Numbered from the stretch's first letter, positions 52,101 to 59,935 are shown. The stretch is DNA of 64,000 nucleotides from Marinifilum breve (GCF_003202155.1 NZ_QFLI01000005.1:310001-374000), one strand, 5' to 3'. Program-made: numbers and translations. The notes: generated by a model not told the origin, from the letters alone.

Positions 52101-53538
52101 TAAAATGAGAATCGTTGGTTGCAATTACTTTAACACCCAATTCTGCTGCTAGCTCTCGAATAACTTTATTTACTCTTACCTGATTTTCCCATACATCTCC
52201 TTTCAATCGAGGATCGTCGTTTGGATGACGTTGAATTTCCAAGTAATAATCTTCTCCAAATACATCTTTGTACCAAAGTATTGTTTCTTTTGCCTTATCG
52301 ATACTACCTGCCATGATATGCTGGGAGACTTCTCCTCCAAGACAAGCACTACTTACTATTAAGCCCTCGCTGTATTGTTCCAGTAAATCTTTATCTATAC
52401 GCGGTTTGTAGTACATCCCATCCGTATGTGCAATAGAAGTTAGCTTTAACAGACTTTGGTAACCTTTATAATTTTTGGCCAGCAAAATGAGATGATTCCC
52501 AGATGCATCGACCTTACTTTCTTTAATTAAATGCCCACGTTTCGCAACATAGGCTTCCACTCCAATAATTGGTTTTATACCAGCTTTGCTACATGCTACG
52601 TGAAATTCTTTAACCCCGAACATGCTTCCATGATCGGTTATGGCAACAGCCGGCATACCATCCTCTTTTGCTTTTGCTGCCAATGCAGAAGTTTTTGCAG
52701 CTCCATCGAGTATGGAATATTGCGAGTGAACATGTAAATGAACAAAGGGCTGCTTGGTTGTGATATTCTTCGCAGCTTCTTTCCTTTTTCTATCTTCTTT
52801 GTCGATAGAAATATCATCAAAAGCAGTATTTACCTTGAAAGATTCATACTCGATTCCAACCAATTCAATAGTATCCGGATTGTTGATTTTAAAAGCCTGA
52901 ATCTGCTCAACAGACATTCTATGAATTTCTTGTCCTAATCCATCAACTCTTATCAGTTCCAGAAAACAACGAGAAGTAGCTTCAACATCGGCTGCAGCAT
53001 TGTGCGCTTCGGCAAAAGGAACTCCAAATAATTTGGTATGTAATTCGGTAAGAGTAGGGTTTTTAAGTTGTCCCCTACGCTTTAGATCACAAAATTCCTT
53101 ACTACCTGTCATGGTATCGATCATAGGAGCTCTTAAAAGATCCTTCTCTTCCATTTCTGAACGTAGCAGCTCACAACCAACAATATTAATATCGAAAGAA
53201 ACATTGTGCCCAATGATAAATTTGGAGTTTCTTACATCCTCCATAAAATCAAGAAGAGCATCTTGAAGAGGAATTCCTTTTTCGTGAGCGATTTCAGTAG
53301 AGATACCATGAACAGCAACAACATCATCAGGAATCGTATATCCATCAGGAGTAATTACATGATTTTTGGCAAAAAGAAAGTTCCCTTCAATATCATGACA
53401 TTGCCATGCCAACTGCACCATTCTTGGCCAGTTGTCAAAATCATCTAAAGGTGCTTTCCATTTTTTTGGTAAGCCTGTAGTTTCGGTATCAAATATTAAA
53501 AACATCTCAGTATCAGGAATTTTATATTTTAAGCTCAT
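49126..53538 (-). CDS. dnaE: DNA polymerase III alpha subunit with fused N-terminal exonuclease
   Basis: 1470 residues, longer than the ~1160-residue proteobacterial DnaE. Residues about 12-190 are a DnaQ-like 3'-5' exonuclease ('FDTETTG' with D17 and E19, 'HNVSFD', 'HNAAADVEAT'). Then comes a PHP domain ('HLHVHSQYSILDGA', about 269-282), the polymerase palm with catalytic acids in 'MPDVDIDFDDDGR', and a C-terminal OB/tau-binding region. It is the replicative polymerase, and the fusion links proofreading to synthesis, as in other Bacteroidota. M12 is an alternative start. The gene is intact. Confidence 0.96.
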   Translation of the reverse strand: MSLKYKIPDTEMFLIFDTETTGLPKKWKAPLDDFDNWPRMVQLAWQCHDIEGNFLFAKNHVITPDGYTIPDDVVAVHGISTEIAHEKGIPLQDALLDFMEDVRNSKFIIGHNVSFDINIVGCELLRSEMEEKDLLRAPMIDTMTGSKEFCDLKRRGQLKNPTLTELHTKLFGVPFAEAHNAAADVEATSRCFLELIRVDGLGQEIHRMSVEQIQAFKINNPDTIELVGIEYESFKVNTAFDDISIDKEDRKRKEAAKNITTKQPFVHLHVHSQYSILDGAAKTSALAAKAKEDGMPAVAITDHGSMFGVKEFHVACSKAGIKPIIGVEAYVAKRGHLIKESKVDASGNHLILLAKNYKGYQSLLKLTSIAHTDGMYYKPRIDKDLLEQYSEGLIVSSACLGGEVSQHIMAGSIDKAKETILWYKDVFGEDYYLEIQRHPNDDPRLKGDVWENQVRVNKVIRELAAELGVKVIATNDSHFINAEDAAAHDVLVCLSTGRDYDDPTRMRYTKQEWFKTTEEMNELFADVPEALVNTLEIAEKVEPYELDANPIMPPFNIPKEFGTVEEYKKKFDEASLKEEFEEERYEKLGGYDKVLQIKLEADYLEYLAFEGAKKRYGEELEESVVERLEFELNTIKTMGFPGYFLITQDFINWAKDNGVIVGPGRGSAAGSAVAYCISITDVDPIKYDLLFERFLNPDRISMPDVDIDFDDDGRQEVLDYVTDKYGHDKVAHICTFGTMATKSSIKDVARVLRLDLAEANRLAKLVPEAPKMSFKKAYEEEPALLEEKDSPNPLIARTMKFAEALEGSVRQTGVHACGVLIGKNPLDEHLPVMPTKGEELLTTQYDGRFVEDIGLLKMDFLGLKTLSIIKEVLSNVKLSQGVDVDINNVDLENEKTFQLFSRGETTAIFQFESPGMKKHLRALKPNRFEDLVAMNALYRPGPMEYIPSFIRRKNGEEEIEYDHPIMEDYLKDTYGITVYQEQVMLQSRALGQFTRGMSDSLRKAMGKKIIAMMDKLKVEFINGCHDNPKFMEGVGGDNAKADKLIEKIWSDWEAFAKYAFNKSHSVCYAYIAYQTGFLKAHYPAEFMAAVLSRNLSDITKVTIFMDECKRMGLPVLGPDVNESYSTFTVNKNGEIRFGMAGIKGVGEQAVADIIEERKNGPFKDIFDFVERVNLRSVNKRTLENLAMSGGFDSFGLKRSQYFQIDETDVTFMEHLVKYGNKLQAEKLNNQQTLFGGVEDYVVTPPKAPECAEWGKLERLNKEKELIGIYLSAHPLDDYKTTINNFCNASLSELSSEFESFANKDVNVAGMITAIRRGTTKNGNPFAIVGIEDFSDSYELAFFGKDFIEFGNYFVEGLSVYIGGRVQTRSWPKDSTELEFKVKNIMMLSEVLEKKAKEFTLEIPINALTDELVTEIVNCIDGNKGSMKLNFEIFDKGKKALKMFSRSYRVELTNELIEYFENNSEIKFKIN

Positions 53539-53640
53539 ATGAGGAGCCGGAATGCGAAGATAAGGAATTAATGTGAATTCGAACCAGAACGGATTCTTTG
53601 ATATTTTGCTAGAATTTGAGAAGCTGTAGACTTTAATTTT

Positions 53641-53733
53641 AGCTGCCAGCAGTCAGCCATAAGCTTCAAGCTAATTTGATTTATACATGTCCCCAGTTGA
53701 AGGCTGACTCCTGATTGCTGCTAGCTGATAGCT
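53641..53733. repeat. Imperfect long inverted repeat upstream of dnaE
   Basis: The left arm starts AGCTGCCAGCAGTCAGCC (53641-53658) and the right arm around 53696-53733 contains GGCTGACTCCTGATTGCTGC, which pairs imperfectly with it (GCAG, TCAGCC, TTCAA blocks). Such 'TCAGC' repeats occur in short AT/GC-mixed intergenic runs. The gap between dnaE and rpsP (423 bp) has no gene. Confidence 0.5.
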
Positions 53734-53751
53734 CCATTTCAGTTTGCGCGA

Positions 53752-53790
53752 GGGCTTGAAGCGAAAGGCTCGATCCGAAGGGACAAGCCC
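53752..53790. repeat. Hairpin GGGCTT...AAGCCC between dnaE and rpsP
   Basis: GGGCTT (53752-53757) pairs with AAGCCC (53785-53790). The interior has an AGGCTCGATCC stretch with some internal pairing, giving a possible compact structured RNA. I recall similar sequence in other Bacteroidota, but cannot name it. Confidence 0.45.
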
Positions 53791-53856
53791 AATTGCTTAC
53801 TAATAAGGCAATGAATATAAGTTTCGAACGGGTATAAATTATTCTTAAACAAGCTA

Positions 53857-53886
53857 TTTCGAATCAAAAATAAAATTGTATCTTTG
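53857..53886 (+). promoter_or_regulatory. Promoter of rpsP
   Basis: -7 box TATCTTTG (53879-53886) fits TAnnTTTG exactly; a -33-like TTTC (53857-53860) is 18 bp upstream. Transcription would start near 53893, about 70 nt before the ATG. Confidence 0.75.
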
Positions 53887-53960
53887 TCGCGCTTATAAAA
53901 CGTGGTATGTATACCACAACTATAATGTAGGCAAATTATTAATCTTATTTAAAAAGAGTT

Positions 53961-54497
53961 ATGCCAGTAAAAATTAGACTAGCAAGACACGGTCGTAAAA
54001 GACGTGCATTCTACCACATTGTGGTAGCGGATAGCAGAGCACCACGTGATGGTAAATACATTGAGCGTATTGGATCATACAATCCAAACACCAATCCTGC
54101 TACAATTGACCTAGATTTTGACAAAGCCTTAACATGGCTTGGTAATGGTGCTCAGCCTACCGACACTGCAAGAGCTATCTTATCATACGAAGGTGTGATG
54201 ATGAAAAAGCACTTGTTAGAAGGTGTTAAAAAAGGTGCTTTTGATGAAGCAACTGCTGAAGAAAAATTCCAGGCTTGGAAGACAGAAAAAGTAGCTAAAA
54301 TCAACGCTAAGAAAGATGGTCTTTCGAAAGCTGCTGATGAAGCTAAAGCTGCACGTTTGGAAGCAGAAGCTAAAATTAGCGCTGACAGAGCAGAAGCTAT
54401 CGCTAAGAAAGCTGCTGAAGCTGAAGCTGCTGCTAAAGCTGAAGAAGCAGGCGAAGAAGCTGCAAATGAAGAAGGAGCTGAAGAAACTGAAGCTTAA
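53961..54497 (+). CDS. rpsP: 30S ribosomal protein S16, with long acidic/Ala-rich tail
   Basis: 178 residues. The S16 fold occupies about 1-80 ('[42 protein letters not shown]' pattern). Bacterial S16 is usually 80-90 residues; here an extra Lys/Ala/Glu-rich helical tail (about 85-178) with long EA repeats follows, as in other Bacteroidota S16 proteins. It is an essential small-subunit assembly protein. rimM follows after 10 bp, keeping the classic rpsP-rimM pair; trmD and rplS are not adjacent. Confidence 0.97.
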   Translation: MPVKIRLARHGRKRRAFYHIVVADSRAPRDGKYIERIGSYNPNTNPATIDLDFDKALTWLGNGAQPTDTARAILSYEGVMMKKHLLEGVKKGAFDEATAEEKFQAWKTEKVAKINAKKDGLSKAADEAKAARLEAEAKISADRAEAIAKKAAEAEAAAKAEEAGEEAANEEGAEETEA

Positions 54498-54507
54498 TTT
54501 GAATTGC

Positions 54508-55047
54508 ATGCTTAGAATAGAAGATTGTTATTTAGCGGGTACTTTTACTAAAACTCATGGAGTTAAAGGTGAATTGGTAGCAAAGACTAATGGAGATCTT
54601 CTTGAAAGAAATAAATTGGAATCAATCCTTGTCGATATCGACGGAGGATTGGTTCCTTTTTTCATTCCTAAAAATGGAATGAACTCGAGAAATCATTCGA
54701 GTGTAAGAATTTTATTGGAAGATATGGCAACCGAAGAAAAAGCCAAAAGGTTTATTGGTTGTGATATTTACATTCCAATGAAAGATGTACCAGACTATAT
54801 TGAGGAGCAAGACGAATTGGATCCGAATGTTTTAATTGGTTTCACCTACGAGGATGAAGAAAAAGGTGAACTGGGTGAGATTGTGGATATTCAGGATTTT
54901 TCCGGAAATATTGTTTTGGTAGTAGAGATTAATTGCGAGGAAGTGATGATTCCTTTTGCCGATGAAAACTTCATTGATCTTGATGAAGAAAACAAAACCA
55001 TTGTAATGGAAACTCCAGATGGTTTACTTGATTTGTATCTTGAATAA
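54508..55047 (+). CDS. rimM: 16S rRNA processing protein RimM
   Basis: 179 residues from the ATG at 54508; a longer frame from 54316 overlaps rpsP and is not credible. N-terminal RimM beta-barrel ('AGTFTKTHGVKGELVAKTNGD', 8-28) and a C-terminal PRC-barrel ('GFTYEDEEKGELGEIVDIQDF', 'MIPFADENFIDLDEENKTI'). It binds S19 and helps mature the 30S subunit. Follows rpsP by 10 bp, probably in one transcript. Confidence 0.96.
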   Translation: MLRIEDCYLAGTFTKTHGVKGELVAKTNGDLLERNKLESILVDIDGGLVPFFIPKNGMNSRNHSSVRILLEDMATEEKAKRFIGCDIYIPMKDVPDYIEEQDELDPNVLIGFTYEDEEKGELGEIVDIQDFSGNIVLVVEINCEEVMIPFADENFIDLDEENKTIVMETPDGLLDLYLE

Positions 55048-55120
55048 ATATTAATTATTAGGGTTTAATGTTTAACTCATAAGCTGATAATTGTTATCTG
55101 TTTACGATCACTGCCAATTG

Positions 55121-55540
55121 TTACCCCACAACTTCTTTTTCAAATTCACGAATTCTGATTTTTAAGGTTTCCGGTACAGGAATACTTTCGCCTAACCTTT
55201 GACTATACCCAACCATAACCTGAGATGTTTTGGTTTTGATTTCGCCAGTAACAGAGTCTACAATATTCTGATACATTCCTACACTCTTATTCCCAATTTT
55301 GTGAATTCTGGTGTGCACTTCAATTTTGTCGTGCAAGGTAATCGACGACAAGTAATCAATTTCAAGATGAGCCACAATAAGAGCTGAGTCATTCCAATCG
55401 ATCACCTGACCATATACCTGTTGAAAATAATCCATTCTTGCCAGATCCAAATAACTCAACTGTACGCCATTATTGGCATGTCCCATTAAATCGATATCCC
55501 CAAATCGGATTTGTATTTTCTTGATGTGATTGAATTCCAT
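55121..55540 (-). CDS. Acyl-CoA thioesterase (4HBT hotdog fold)
   Basis: 139 residues from the ATG at 55540; a TTG nine bases further upstream is an alternative. The hotdog motif 'IRFGDIDLMGHANNGVQLSYLDLARMDYF' (about 10-40) contains the catalytic-loop Asp of the YbgC/FadM-type thioesterases, and 'KIEVHTRIHKIGNKSVGM' follows. It hydrolyses an acyl-CoA or acyl-ACP thioester in the cytoplasm. No operon partner. Confidence 0.9.
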   Translation of the reverse strand: MEFNHIKKIQIRFGDIDLMGHANNGVQLSYLDLARMDYFQQVYGQVIDWNDSALIVAHLEIDYLSSITLHDKIEVHTRIHKIGNKSVGMYQNIVDSVTGEIKTKTSQVMVGYSQRLGESIPVPETLKIRIREFEKEVVG

Positions 55541-55655
55541 TTTCTTCAAATTTTGAGCAAAATTAAAAAGAATTATAAATTATAAGTGCAACTTTTCGAA
55601 GACTTGTTCGTCCTTTAAAAAGTACGACATAAAAATTTACCTAAAACCATAACAT

Positions 55656-56378
55656 ATGAAATCAATACGTATTACTTCCCTTATTGCTGTTTTTGCTTTG
55701 GTATTAAGCAGTACAATTGCTTTTGCACAAAAAACTGAAGATCGAAAAGTGCGTTCCTTCGAGTCTATCAGCCTTTCCATTTCAGCAAAAGTTTATGTGA
55801 GTCAAAACGAAAAAACATCTGTAAAAATAAAAGGTTATTCCGATGATTTGGATGAAATCATCACTGAAGTAGATGGATCAACATTAAAGATCAAACGCAA
55901 AAAAAACAGAGGCTGGAATTGGAACAGTCGCTCATTCAAAAAAGTTGAAGTTTACATTTCAACTCCTAATGTTGAAAATCTTAGAATTTCAGGATCAGGA
56001 AACATTATTGCAAAAACTCCTATAGAATCTGGTAGCGTTGATTATGCAATTAGCGGAAGCGGTAACATTATTATCGACAAATTGAAAGCTGAAAATGTGG
56101 AGTGTCACATTTCTGGTTCAGGTGATATCCGCTTAAAAGGAGAATGTAAGGATGAATTGGAGATTCACATTAGTGGATCGGGTGATATCGAAGCTGGGAA
56201 TTTCGAAGCAAAAGTTGCAGACATACATATTTCAGGATCTGGAGATTGTAAAGTTTATGCTTCGGGAAGTATAACTGCTAGAGTTGCTGGTAGCGGTGAT
56301 ATTTATTACAGAGGGAACCCTAAAGATGTTAACTGTAAATCTGTAGGATCAGGATCTATTAAATCGATTGGGGAATAG
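55656..56378 (+). CDS. Secreted head-GIN (DUF2807) domain protein
   Basis: 240 residues. A signal peptide (about 1-25, 'AVFALVLSSTIAFAQ') precedes a right-handed beta-helix rich in GSG turns: 'ISGSGNIIAKTPI', 'ISGSGNIIIDKL', 'ISGSGDIRLKG', 'ISGSGDIEAGNF' and similar, spaced by about 20 residues. This is the DUF2807 (putative auto-transporter adhesin, head GIN) family, common in Bacteroidota envelopes; the role is unknown. A 21-bp minisatellite begins just after its stop. Confidence 0.93.
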   Translation: MKSIRITSLIAVFALVLSSTIAFAQKTEDRKVRSFESISLSISAKVYVSQNEKTSVKIKGYSDDLDEIITEVDGSTLKIKRKKNRGWNWNSRSFKKVEVYISTPNVENLRISGSGNIIAKTPIESGSVDYAISGSGNIIIDKLKAENVECHISGSGDIRLKGECKDELEIHISGSGDIEAGNFEAKVADIHISGSGDCKVYASGSITARVAGSGDIYYRGNPKDVNCKSVGSGSIKSIGE

Positions 56379-56394
56379 TTGTTGTGTTCCCACG

Positions 56395-56562
56395 TATAAA
56401 GGAAGCGTTCCGATAAGCAAAGACAACGTTCCCATGCGTAGCGGCAGCGTTCTCTTCTACAAAGGCAATGTGGTTATCCGCTGCGGCATGGTGCTCTTGC
56501 ACAAAGGAAACGTTCACCATTGTAGAAGTATTGTTCCTGCTGCTAGAGGCAATGTTATTTTG
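56395..56562 (+). repeat. Eight-copy 21-bp minisatellite, open reading frame of heptapeptide repeats
   Basis: Eight consecutive 21-bp units of form (nnn)AAAGGCAACGTTC(n7), ending exactly at a TAA (56563-56565). A frame from a TTG at 56368 stays open through all units and would encode heptads of the YKGSVPI / SKDNVPM / YKGNVVI type. Units differ strongly at nucleotide level, yet the frame is unbroken. It lies between the GIN gene and a bidirectional terminator. Whether it is translated is not shown. Confidence 0.75.
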
Positions 56563-56570
56563 TAAAAAGA

Positions 56571-56604
56571 AAACCTCTCAGATATTACAGTTTCTGAGAG
56601 GTTT
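56571..56604. terminator. Bidirectional terminator between the GIN gene and tsaC
   Basis: Perfect 12-bp stem AAACCTCTCAGA / TCTGAGAGGTTT with a 10-nt loop; A-rich before, TTTT after. It sits between convergent genes, 9 bp from the tsaC stop. Confidence 0.9.
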
Positions 56605-56612
56605 TATATTGC

Positions 56613-57176
56613 CTATTTTCTTAGAATTTGGATTTCTCCTCCTACTCCTATCTTAATGATACTTGAAGCACTCGCTTTTTCAAAATCATCTTGTCGATAC
56701 TCCACCACATAATCAACCAGCTCTTTCAATTCTTCATTGATTTCAGAAAAATTCGCAGGTGACGGATCTCCACTAATGTTAGCCGAAGTCGAAACGATTG
56801 GCTTTTTAAATCTTTGAATCAAATTCTGAGTAAACTCCTCATTCGAGATACGAATACCAATGGTTCCATCCGAATTAATCAAGTTAGGCGCCAGGTTTTT
56901 TGCTCCCGGATAAATCAATGTCATTGGTTTGTCGTTGGCCTCAATCAAATCCCAGGCAATCTCAGGAACCTCATCAACATATGAATTCAGTCTGTTAGGA
57001 TTTTCCATCAACACCAACATTGCCTTACAATCCTCACGTTGTTTAATTTCATAAACCCTTTTTACTGCCTCTGCATTTGTTGCATCGCAGCCAATTCCCC
57101 AAATGGTATCGGTAGGATAAAGAATTACTCCTCCTGACTTTAAAACCTCTAGTGCTTTGTTAATGTCGTTGTTCAT
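56613..57176 (-). CDS. tsaC: L-threonylcarbamoyladenylate synthase (YrdC/Sua5 family)
   Basis: 187 residues, short YrdC-type enzyme without the Sua5 extension. The motif 'ILYPTDTIWGIGCDATN' (18-34), the KR-type 'EIKQREDCKAM', 'KPMTLIYPG' and 'PIVSTSANISGDPS' are diagnostic. It makes threonylcarbamoyl-AMP for the t6A modification of tRNAs that read ANN codons. Transcribed on the minus strand downstream of dapD with a hairpin between them. Confidence 0.95.
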   Translation of the reverse strand: MNNDINKALEVLKSGGVILYPTDTIWGIGCDATNAEAVKRVYEIKQREDCKAMLVLMENPNRLNSYVDEVPEIAWDLIEANDKPMTLIYPGAKNLAPNLINSDGTIGIRISNEEFTQNLIQRFKKPIVSTSANISGDPSPANFSEINEELKELVDYVVEYRQDDFEKASASSIIKIGVGGEIQILRK

Positions 57177-57190
57177 ATTATTTGTATGTG

Positions 57191-57219
57191 GTAAAGGCGT
57201 AGCAATGCTACGCCTTTAC
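57191..57219. repeat. Perfect 13-bp hairpin between tsaC and dapD
   Basis: GTAAAGGCGTAGC / GCTACGCCTTTAC around AAT. No T-tract follows on either strand, so it does not look like a normal terminator. The GTAnAGnCG...CGnCTnTAC form resembles an interspersed repeat I recall in Bacteroidota and cyanobacteria. Confidence 0.8.
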
Positions 57220-57237
57220 ATATCATCAATAAATTTA

Positions 57238-58056
57238 CTATACTGCTACATTGTATTCACGCAGTGCATCATTCAAGGATGTTTTCAAGTCGGTTGATGG
57301 TTTACGCTTACCAATGATAAGTGCACAAGGGACTTGATACTCTCCTGCAGGGAATTTTTTGGTTCTGGTTCCTGGAATTACTACCGATCTTGCTGGAACA
57401 AAACCTGTATATTCCACTGGCTCTTCTCCGGTTACATCAATAATTTTAGTTGATTTTGTAAGCACAACATTTGCTCCAAGCACAACTTCTTTTTCAAGAT
57501 GAACACCTTCTACCACGATACAACGAGATCCAATAAAACAGTTGTCTTCCACAATTACCGGAGAAGCTTGAATTGGTTCCAACACACCACCAATACCAAC
57601 ACCTCCACTCAAGTGAACATGCTTTCCAATTTGAGCACATGATCCAACAGTTGACCATGTATCTACCATAGTTCCCTCATCAACGTATGCGCCAATGTTT
57701 ACATATGATGGCATCATCACTACATCTTTTGCAAGGAAGGCTCCGTAACGAGAAACTGCATGAGGTACAACACGAACTCCCAAATCGGCATAGTTGGTTT
57801 TCAATGCCATTTTATCGTGGAATTCGAATGGACCAACTTCTATGGTTTCCATTTTACGAATTGGGAAATAAAGAATCACTGCCTTTTTAACCCACTCGTT
57901 TACTTGCCAGCCTCCTTCAATTGGTTCTGCTGTGCGCAATTTTCCTTTGTCAAGAAGTTCAATTACTTCTTCTATATTTTTCTGCACTTCAGGTGAACTC
58001 AATAAAGATCTATCCTCCCAGGCAGACTCAATGCTTTGTTTAAGATTTTCGTACAT
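57238..58056 (-). CDS. dapD: 2,3,4,5-tetrahydropyridine-2,6-dicarboxylate N-succinyltransferase
   Basis: 272 residues. An N-terminal helical domain (about 1-100) is followed by a left-handed beta-helix of hexapeptide repeats ('VMMPSYVNIGAYVDEGTMVDTWSTVGSCAQIGKHVHLSGGVGIGGV'-type, about 110-200) and a C-terminal strand domain. It transfers succinate from succinyl-CoA in lysine/diaminopimelate synthesis, a trimeric cytoplasmic enzyme. Family length and motifs are normal. Confidence 0.96.
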   Translation of the reverse strand: MYENLKQSIESAWEDRSLLSSPEVQKNIEEVIELLDKGKLRTAEPIEGGWQVNEWVKKAVILYFPIRKMETIEVGPFEFHDKMALKTNYADLGVRVVPHAVSRYGAFLAKDVVMMPSYVNIGAYVDEGTMVDTWSTVGSCAQIGKHVHLSGGVGIGGVLEPIQASPVIVEDNCFIGSRCIVVEGVHLEKEVVLGANVVLTKSTKIIDVTGEEPVEYTGFVPARSVVIPGTRTKKFPAGEYQVPCALIIGKRKPSTDLKTSLNDALREYNVAV

Positions 58057-58244
58057 ATTCTTTTTTACTTGTAAAATTTTGGTTAATGCTCACAAAACTA
58101 GTTAAAAAGTAGAAAAGTCAAAATGTAGAAATGTCGAATAGTCAAAAAGTTGCAGACTTATTTTTCATCAGATAGATAATAGAAATAAAATGGTTGTATT
58201 AAAAATGAATCCGTATTACTTTTGGGCAAACAAATTATCAGAAC

Positions 58245-58994
58245 ATGCAAAATTCAATCTTCCTTACCAACTTAAACATTCACGAATCGTGGAATTCTTT
58301 TCTTACTGATGAAATTATTGATTTGATTAAGAGTATCGAATCATCCATTCAAATTGAAAGTGCTACACCTAAAAAAGAATTGGTTTTAAGATTTTTGGAG
58401 ATGGATTTACATGCTATTCCTGTTGTGATTTTAGGACAAGATCCTTATCCACAAGAAGGTGTTGCAACGGGACGATCTTTCGAGGTCAATGGATTGAATT
58501 CGTGGTTCGATAAATTTAGGAATGTATCCTTAAAAAATATTCTTAGAAGCATTTACAAAGCTTATACAGCCGAAGAGTTGAAGTATTCTGAAATCCTAAA
58601 AAAATTAAATGAGGGAGATCGCTTACCAATGGAAGGTGATTTTAAGGTGCTACCTCCAAACCAATTGTTCCGTTATTGGTGGGAAAAAGAAAATGTACTT
58701 CTGCTAAATACTGCATTTACCTGTGAGATTGGCAATCCAAATTCTCATACCAAAATCTGGTCGAAGTTTACACAGAAGGTACTCAGTCATCTTGCTGATA
58801 ATAACAAAAAAGCAGTTTGGTTTCTTTGGGGAAATAATGCACAAAAAATTGTTGCCGACATTCAAATTGAGAATAAAATAGAAACATCGCACCCAATGAT
58901 GTGCTATCAAAGAGATAATGACATATTGTTTGGCAAAATAAATCCGTTTACCGAAACCAAAAATAAGGTAGATTGGTTAGGTCTGAACAAATAA
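58245..58994 (+). CDS. Divergent uracil-DNA-glycosylase-family protein
   Basis: 249 residues. The active-site motif region 'VVILGQDPYPQEGVATGRSFEV' (61-81) matches UNG family motif A, but the canonical GQDPYH is GQDPYP here (D66 kept, His replaced by Pro). The binding motif 'LLLNTAFTCEIGNPNSH' (152-168, N155) is conserved. The second catalytic motif HPSPLS appears as 'SHPMMCY' (H216), without the Leu-intercalation loop. The overall fold and length fit UNG (family 1), but substrate range may differ. Single gene, unlinked to repair genes here. Confidence 0.85.
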   Translation: MQNSIFLTNLNIHESWNSFLTDEIIDLIKSIESSIQIESATPKKELVLRFLEMDLHAIPVVILGQDPYPQEGVATGRSFEVNGLNSWFDKFRNVSLKNILRSIYKAYTAEELKYSEILKKLNEGDRLPMEGDFKVLPPNQLFRYWWEKENVLLLNTAFTCEIGNPNSHTKIWSKFTQKVLSHLADNNKKAVWFLWGNNAQKIVADIQIENKIETSHPMMCYQRDNDILFGKINPFTETKNKVDWLGLNK

Positions 58995-59097
58995 GGTTGC
59001 GCTTAAATTCGGTTAAAGTGTGTTAAAAAATGTAACAATCGGTTTTTAAGATAAATGAGTGAGCTATATTTATCATTCATTATTTAATCGAAGAATC

Positions 59098-59919
59098 TTG
59101 AAAACTACAATCAGCACCATTTTTTTATTGCTTTTAACCATTGGCAATTCATTTTCGCAGGAACATAAAGACCAAACTTTTGTTGTTTCGGGAAAGGTAA
59201 TTAACTCAGAAACCAAAGAAGGAATTTCATTTGCTCACGTAAATTTAGATGACACCTATTGGGGTGTTATTTGCGATAGCTTAGGCTTTTTTAGAATACG
59301 TGTTAATCCTGATCAGAAATTGAAAGTTACCTCTATGGGATATAAAGCACAATTGGTAGCTGTTCAAACTCCTAGCGTTGAAAACGAAATTTTCCAAGAA
59401 ATTTACATGGAAAAAGAAAGCTATATGCTAAAAGAGGTACAAGTACATTCTTTTGGAACTTGGAATGATTTCAAAGAAAAGTTCGTAAAACAACAAATTG
59501 AAGAAGAGGAAAACATAGCTTCAACTTTTGATTTTGGAAGTTTAAAACTAGCCGAATCCGAAGCAAAAACTATGCGCCGTGGTGGTTTTGGCTTAAGCAT
59601 GGGTTTTGGCAAAAAAAACAAAAGAGCGAAAGGCATGAAACCTCGAACCCCGATTGAAGAACTGCACGAAAGCTTATTTGCTCAAAAATACAATCGCAAG
59701 GTAGTTGCTGAAATCACAAAAGAAAATGGCAATCGCCTAGAGATTTTGATGAGATACATTAACTCCAGAGCCAGTTTTTCTTATCAGAGTAGCGATATGT
59801 ACATCGTAAGACGAATAAAAGAATTGCATAAGGAATTTCTACAAGAAGACACTGATTTTCAAAACAACCTAAGCTACACAGATACACTGGGTAGAATCCA
59901 GAATCATCTAAGACCTTAA
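59098..59919 (+). CDS. Secreted protein with carboxypeptidase-regulatory-like domain, copy 1
   Basis: 273 residues from the TTG at 59098, which puts a signal peptide (KTTISTIFLLLLTIGNSFSQ) at the terminus; a GTG at 59059 is possible. A CarboxypepD_reg-like beta domain (about 25-105; 'VSGKVINSETKEGISFAHVNLDDTYWGVICDSLGFF', 'KEVQVHSFGTW') is followed by a helical region with a basic loop, and the protein ends 'IQNHLRP'. First of four tandem paralogues. In other Bacteroidota this beta domain is often an N-terminal plug extension of TonB-dependent receptors; here it is stand-alone. Confidence 0.8.
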   Translation: MKTTISTIFLLLLTIGNSFSQEHKDQTFVVSGKVINSETKEGISFAHVNLDDTYWGVICDSLGFFRIRVNPDQKLKVTSMGYKAQLVAVQTPSVENEIFQEIYMEKESYMLKEVQVHSFGTWNDFKEKFVKQQIEEEENIASTFDFGSLKLAESEAKTMRRGGFGLSMGFGKKNKRAKGMKPRTPIEELHESLFAQKYNRKVVAEITKENGNRLEILMRYINSRASFSYQSSDMYIVRRIKELHKEFLQEDTDFQNNLSYTDTLGRIQNHLRP

Positions 59920-59935
59920 GCATAGCAACCCACTT

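Noticed and set aside
54216-54509. Minus-strand frame opposite rpsP
   Set aside because: Shadow of the Ala/Glu/Lys-rich S16 tail; Ser/Phe-rich translation without any family pattern.
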